8,518 nt of DNA from Dehalococcoidia bacterium. GTDB lineage: Bacteria > Chloroflexota > Dehalococcoidia > SZUA-161. The translations under genes were made by a program, and so were the position numbers. Positions 6,801 to 8,518 of this stretch are shown here, one piece after another. The first letter of the stretch is position 1. Each line of letters starts with the position of its first letter. The notes below the pieces were generated by a model. It saw nothing but the letters and a program-made list of their open reading frames with translations, searched no databases and was not told the origin of the DNA. Location: assembly GCA_014859215.1 (NCBI GenBank), contig JACUUS010000101.1, positions 1 to 8,518 on the forward strand. Direction: 5' to 3'.

Positions 6801-7012
6801 GCCGCGTCGTTGCACCATAGTATTGCTCCTCTCGATACAAGGACGCCGTCAGGCAGGTTTTCGGCGAGGATAGAAAAATGATCCCTGAATCGATCACGAT
6901 CCTCGTCGCCCCTGCAAGACACCGGCGCTCTACGCTCGCGAGTAGCTGATCTCGGTTTGATGGAGTTCTTCTTCATTCTCACGGGAGTGGGTCCATTGTC
7001 AATTGGTCGCAT
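3815..7012 (-). CDS. Cytosolic sensor histidine kinase with six PAS domains
   Basis: A 1065-residue protein with no signal peptide or membrane helix, so it should sense a cytosolic cue. Six PAS domains lie at about 44-155, 164-284, 330-445, 455-571, 580-695 and 704-821. Most end in the PAC-type D-V/I-T-x-x-x-R/K motif and link to the next through R-E-S-E-type helices. A coiled coil (285-330) separates PAS2 and PAS3. The transmitter follows: H-box AAGVAHELNNPLAAI with phospho-acceptor His853, N-box NIITNAEQA (Asn966), DDGPGI (997-1002), FDPFFTTK (1011-1018) and GKGTGLGLS (1021-1029). This is the NtrB-like class, and all catalytic boxes are intact. No receiver is fused, so it must phosphorylate a separate regulator; the NarL-type gene at 7666-8391 is the nearest candidate. 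No LOV cysteine motif or clear haem ligand is visible, so cofactors are unknown. PAS1, 3 and 5 form a distinct related set. The start is uncertain because the ATG at 7012 and that at 6976 (M13) both have weak ribosome sites. Confidence 0.95.
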   Translation of the reverse strand: MRPIDNGPTPVRMKKNSIKPRSATRERRAPVSCRGDEDRDRFRDHFSILAENLPDGVLVSRGAILWCNDAACKILGYEKNELAGKGPDFFLPEGNTGDQVERVYRAANEGGYFRGVTRVKRKDGKIIDVEYTITRIPGKEPFEYVTSCRDVTEQRRIERVLRESEQKYRNIVELAPDAIITIDLKGRVTSCNSAFTSLTGYSRDQIIGKYITELPTVRIEDTLLYSKGLASVVRGQVPRPIIEFAWVHKDGSRRLGEARVSLMKVGDEEVGIQVIAADITQRKLHEQALRDAHDELETRVKERTSDLARANEQLSREVLDRKNAETALRQSEQLYSALLSNLTDALFLFQDDRITWCNSTASHLFGYSREELIGKGADFFCIGVGNLKEFARTVTDAGNGGTARRVMRFVRKDGNTADIEYSLSRIPGKDPVQTIIVARDVTERRRAEEAVREAERRYRAIFDNRLLMVYVFDEDGTFLDANASALEKLGYSQKDLGKVSFSDLLSPSILQPAITGITEMLRHGHMQHGMEYPLRGKGGNTVWVETFVIPLERTSKGFVGLGIAQDITERKRVEDALRESEHNYSALVSNLGDAIFRYRDGELDWWNDKIEEITGYTREELGQQEVQFFMPPELDLRAMSRAVGKGLEEKDVFRGVSKAIRKDGTVLDIEYSTSLVPGKDPVELVGIVRDVTERNRMQAALKESEENYRLLFESTFDAIVVVDAETMKIVFGNRRAAQLFGFGSVGEGIGANILDFVHPEDREEIARGLLEELYVLERRKKYEIRAYTVDGGEMWIRALATRIEFQGKPAALVSVRDVTRHKIEEEEKRRLEEQLQLAGRLAAVGELAAGVAHELNNPLAAIQAYAQFLVARKDLEETLRHDLETVHSEALRASRIIRNLLSFSRASKPEKKMISLNGVLERSLELHEYRMRGNNLQFRKELDARLPEVMADSHQIQQVFVNIITNAEQAMVGSRKGGMLTVRTEKVQDRVRISFADDGPGIREEDLKRVFDPFFTTKDVGKGTGLGLSICYGIITEHQGTIRVSSKVGEGTTFNIELPLPEAQQ

Positions 7013-7090
7013 GAACTGAGCTCAGCAGTGCGATTATCCCGAAGACTAGCATAGTCCCGAACGAGCAACAACGGTTATTTCGTGCAGCCC

Positions 7091-7120
7091 CTGGCAGTAC
7101 GATAGTACTTGGTGTATTAT
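7091..7120 (+). promoter_or_regulatory. Candidate promoter of the membrane-protein gene
   Basis: CTGGCA (7091-7096, four of six) and TATTAT (7115-7120, five of six) are 18 bases apart. Transcription would start near 7127, within or beside the GGAGG at 7127-7131, leaving almost no leader if translation starts at 7132. Confidence 0.4.
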
Positions 7121-7131
7121 GTAAACGGAGG

Positions 7132-7659
7132 GTGCGGAAAGGTGTGGTCCCTTTCATTCGAGCCCGAGAGAGAAGTCAAGAGCCGGAAAGCAGGCGTGTC
7201 CTCAGAAGGACAGGATTGCTTGTCGCTGGAGGCCTGTTAACTCTCCTGGCGGCTATTCTGGCTTTGTCGCTCCAATTCACTAACGACCACAGGTGGTTCT
7301 GGATTGCGGCCCCCATCTTCAGCCTGGCGGGCGTGCTTCTTGCTTTCGTTGGGAGCTTATTGTTCGGCAGATGGACGGCCATTCCCTGCAGGCGTTACCT
7401 CGCTCTGTCTCTGGGAGGGATTTCGGGACTGGTCTACATAGCGAGCGGGCTCGGGGCGTTTATCCTAGCCTTTGCCGCCGGCAATTACCTGTCGGGCTTC
7501 GAAACGCCCGTTCGATGGAGTACCTATGCCGGCGACTATCTGGTCGGATTTTATGTGATCAGGCTTCTCCAGCTGAGCGTATTGACCGGGATCGTGTCCG
7601 GAAGCGCTTTGGGTGCGGGCGCAGGCAGCGGTGATATGGCGGCGCAAGACCCTGCCTGA
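7132..7659 (+). CDS. Four-helix integral membrane protein of unknown function
   Basis: A 175-residue protein I do not recognise. A basic, Arg-rich N-terminus (1-27) precedes four hydrophobic segments at about 28-48, 56-78, 90-117 and 134-158, the last followed by a Gly/Ala-rich tail. The positive-inside rule puts the N-terminus in the cytoplasm; four helices then put the C-terminus there too. No catalytic, transport or binding motif is visible. The start is uncertain. GTG at 7132 abuts GGAGG (7127-7131), too close for normal use. GTG at 7144 would have 12 bases of spacing and lose four residues. The gene sits opposite to and between the kinase and the response regulator, and its stop is only six bases from the regulator's stop, so transcripts may interfere. 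A role as membrane input for the soluble kinase is possible from position alone, with no sequence support. Confidence 0.75.
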   Translation: MRKGVVPFIRARERSQEPESRRVLRRTGLLVAGGLLTLLAAILALSLQFTNDHRWFWIAAPIFSLAGVLLAFVGSLLFGRWTAIPCRRYLALSLGGISGLVYIASGLGAFILAFAAGNYLSGFETPVRWSTYAGDYLVGFYVIRLLQLSVLTGIVSGSALGAGAGSGDMAAQDPA

Positions 7660-7665
7660 GAGCAG

Positions 7666-8391
7666 CTAATTCGTCTGACCTTCTCGACCCGGCTGGCTTG
7701 ATATCAGCCCGTCGCGAACCGCAATGAACACTGCGTGGGCTCTATCGTTGGCGTTTATCTTGCGGAGAATAGCGCTGACATGATTCTTGATTGTCTGCTC
7801 GCTGATACCAAGAAGCCTGGCGATTTGCTTATTCGAATTGCCTTCCGCTATCAGTGTAAGTACCTGGACCTCCTTGGCCGTTAAGGGTGCGGTCACGTGC
7901 TCGATCGGCTTGCCCATTGCAGCCATATCCTGGAACTGCCTGAGCACTCTGCGAGCAACGGCAGGCCTGGTATTGACCATGTCGTTAATCGGGTATTTTC
8001 CGGCCAGCGCTTTCTCGATAGTATCTACCAGTTCCTCCGAGGTGCATTTCCTGCTCATCAGGTAGGCTACAGCCCCGGTCCTGATCACTTCGAATAGCTC
8101 TTCGTCGTTTTCATCCGGATTCGAACTCAGGATTATCAAACGCGTCCCAGGGAAATGGCGGGTGATCTTCCTTCCCAGGTCGAGACTGCTCAATGAAGGG
8201 TAATCGATATCGAGTAAAACCACTTCCGGGGAAGCTTCCTCTATAAGCCTCACGACATCCCTACCATCCTCACCGGGGTCCGTTTCCACTATGCTATTGA
8301 GGGGAAGCCTCGATTGCTGGGCCAGCATCTGCCTGATACCCGAGCGAGAAAACGAGTTCTTGTCGACTATCGCCAATGTGAGACTCTGCAT
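7666..8391 (-). CDS. NarL/FixJ-type response regulator (REC + LuxR HTH)
   Basis: A 241-residue two-domain transcription factor. The receiver (about 4-128) has the phospho-acceptor Asp61 in VVLLDID and the switch Ser at 89-90 (LIILSS). The C-terminal LuxR-type helix-turn-helix covers about 168-230: LTAKEVQVLTLIAEGNSNKQ, then IARLLGISEQTIKNHVSAIL with recognition helix around SEQTIKNHV. Normally phosphorylation of Asp61 promotes dimerisation and DNA binding. Two receiver positions are unusual: the acidic pair near the N-terminus reads D10-K11 rather than D-D/E, and the conserved Lys after G-x-x-x-Y-L-x is Ser113, with Lys115 two residues on. Phosphorylation may therefore be altered. AGGA eight bases before the ATG supports the start, and a strong promoter lies upstream. 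The PAS kinase is the likely partner by proximity, although the genes are not in one operon. Confidence 0.93.
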   Translation of the reverse strand: MQSLTLAIVDKNSFSRSGIRQMLAQQSRLPLNSIVETDPGEDGRDVVRLIEEASPEVVLLDIDYPSLSSLDLGRKITRHFPGTRLIILSSNPDENDEELFEVIRTGAVAYLMSRKCTSEELVDTIEKALAGKYPINDMVNTRPAVARRVLRQFQDMAAMGKPIEHVTAPLTAKEVQVLTLIAEGNSNKQIARLLGISEQTIKNHVSAILRKINANDRAHAVFIAVRDGLISSQPGREGQTN

Positions 8392-8421
8392 GGTTCACGT
8401 CCTGCCGTTATGTGGTCAAAA

Positions 8422-8450
8422 AGAATAATAGCCTGAACACCAAATGTCAA
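8422..8450 (-). promoter_or_regulatory. Consensus-like sigma70 promoter of the response regulator
   Basis: On the minus strand a perfect TTGACA (8450-8445), a 17-base spacer and TATTCT (8427-8422, four of six) precede the ATG at 8391. Transcription would begin near 8415, leaving a leader of about 24 bases that includes the AGGA ribosome site. This is the best two-box promoter in the window and implies independent expression of the regulator. Confidence 0.65.
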
Positions 8451-8518
8451 GTATAAGCGCAGTCAGAGCCTTCCGCGAAACGTCCTTCCGCATAGGGAAA
8501 ACGGGTAATGAAAAGGGG

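Noticed and set aside
6974..7002. Perfect TTGACA on the minus strand (7002-6997) near the kinase start
   Set aside because: It lies inside the coding region after the ATG at 7012 and the expected -10 position reads AGAATG, a poor match.
3815..7012. LOV-type light-sensing PAS domain in the kinase
   Set aside because: None of the six PAS domains has the flavin-binding N-C-R-F-L-Q-type motif.

Overview
The window looks like chromosomal DNA from an anaerobic bacterium, most likely of the Dehalococcoidia (Chloroflexota) or a similar deep anaerobe. This is an inference from three things: gene style (a DUF763 protein, a 2-hydroxyacyl-CoA dehydratase activase-type protein, a soluble multi-PAS NtrB-like kinase and a small MerR-type DNA-binding protein), the wording of the NarL-type regulator, and moderate GC content. 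There is no rRNA, tRNA, transposase, CRISPR array or phage gene, and I see no sign of recent transfer.

Layout. (1) 1-1588, minus strand: 529 codons of a gene cut by the left edge. It joins a DUF2229 (acyl-CoA dehydratase activase-related) domain to the companion CoA-protein-activase domain usually encoded next to it. (2) 1589-1769: divergent promoter region with palindromes. (3) 1770-2864, plus: DUF763 protein with a helix-hairpin-helix-like C-terminal part. (4) 2865-3135: a convergent intergenic region with a promoter-like sequence, a bulged stem and a perfect 14-bp inverted repeat, possibly a small RNA or a complex 3' end. (5) 3136-3351, minus: a 71-residue charged helical protein with a TTG start and a near-perfect Shine-Dalgarno, preceded by a leader with two competing hairpins. 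(6) 3552-3791, plus: small MerR/excisionase-type DNA-binding protein. (7) 3815-7012, minus: 1065-residue cytosolic histidine kinase with six PAS domains. (8) 7132-7659, plus: four-helix membrane protein of unknown function. (9) 7666-8391, minus: NarL/FixJ-type response regulator with its own consensus-like promoter.

How they fit together. The kinase and regulator are near each other on one strand and may form a two-component pair, but they are separated by an oppositely oriented membrane-protein gene and are probably transcribed separately. Nothing here shows what the kinase senses. The activase-like protein would act with a radical 2-hydroxyacyl-CoA dehydratase or related ATP-driven electron-transfer system whose other parts lie outside the window. 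The least explained DNA is 2920-3450: the small TTG-start gene, its leader, and the structured sequence beyond its 3' end.
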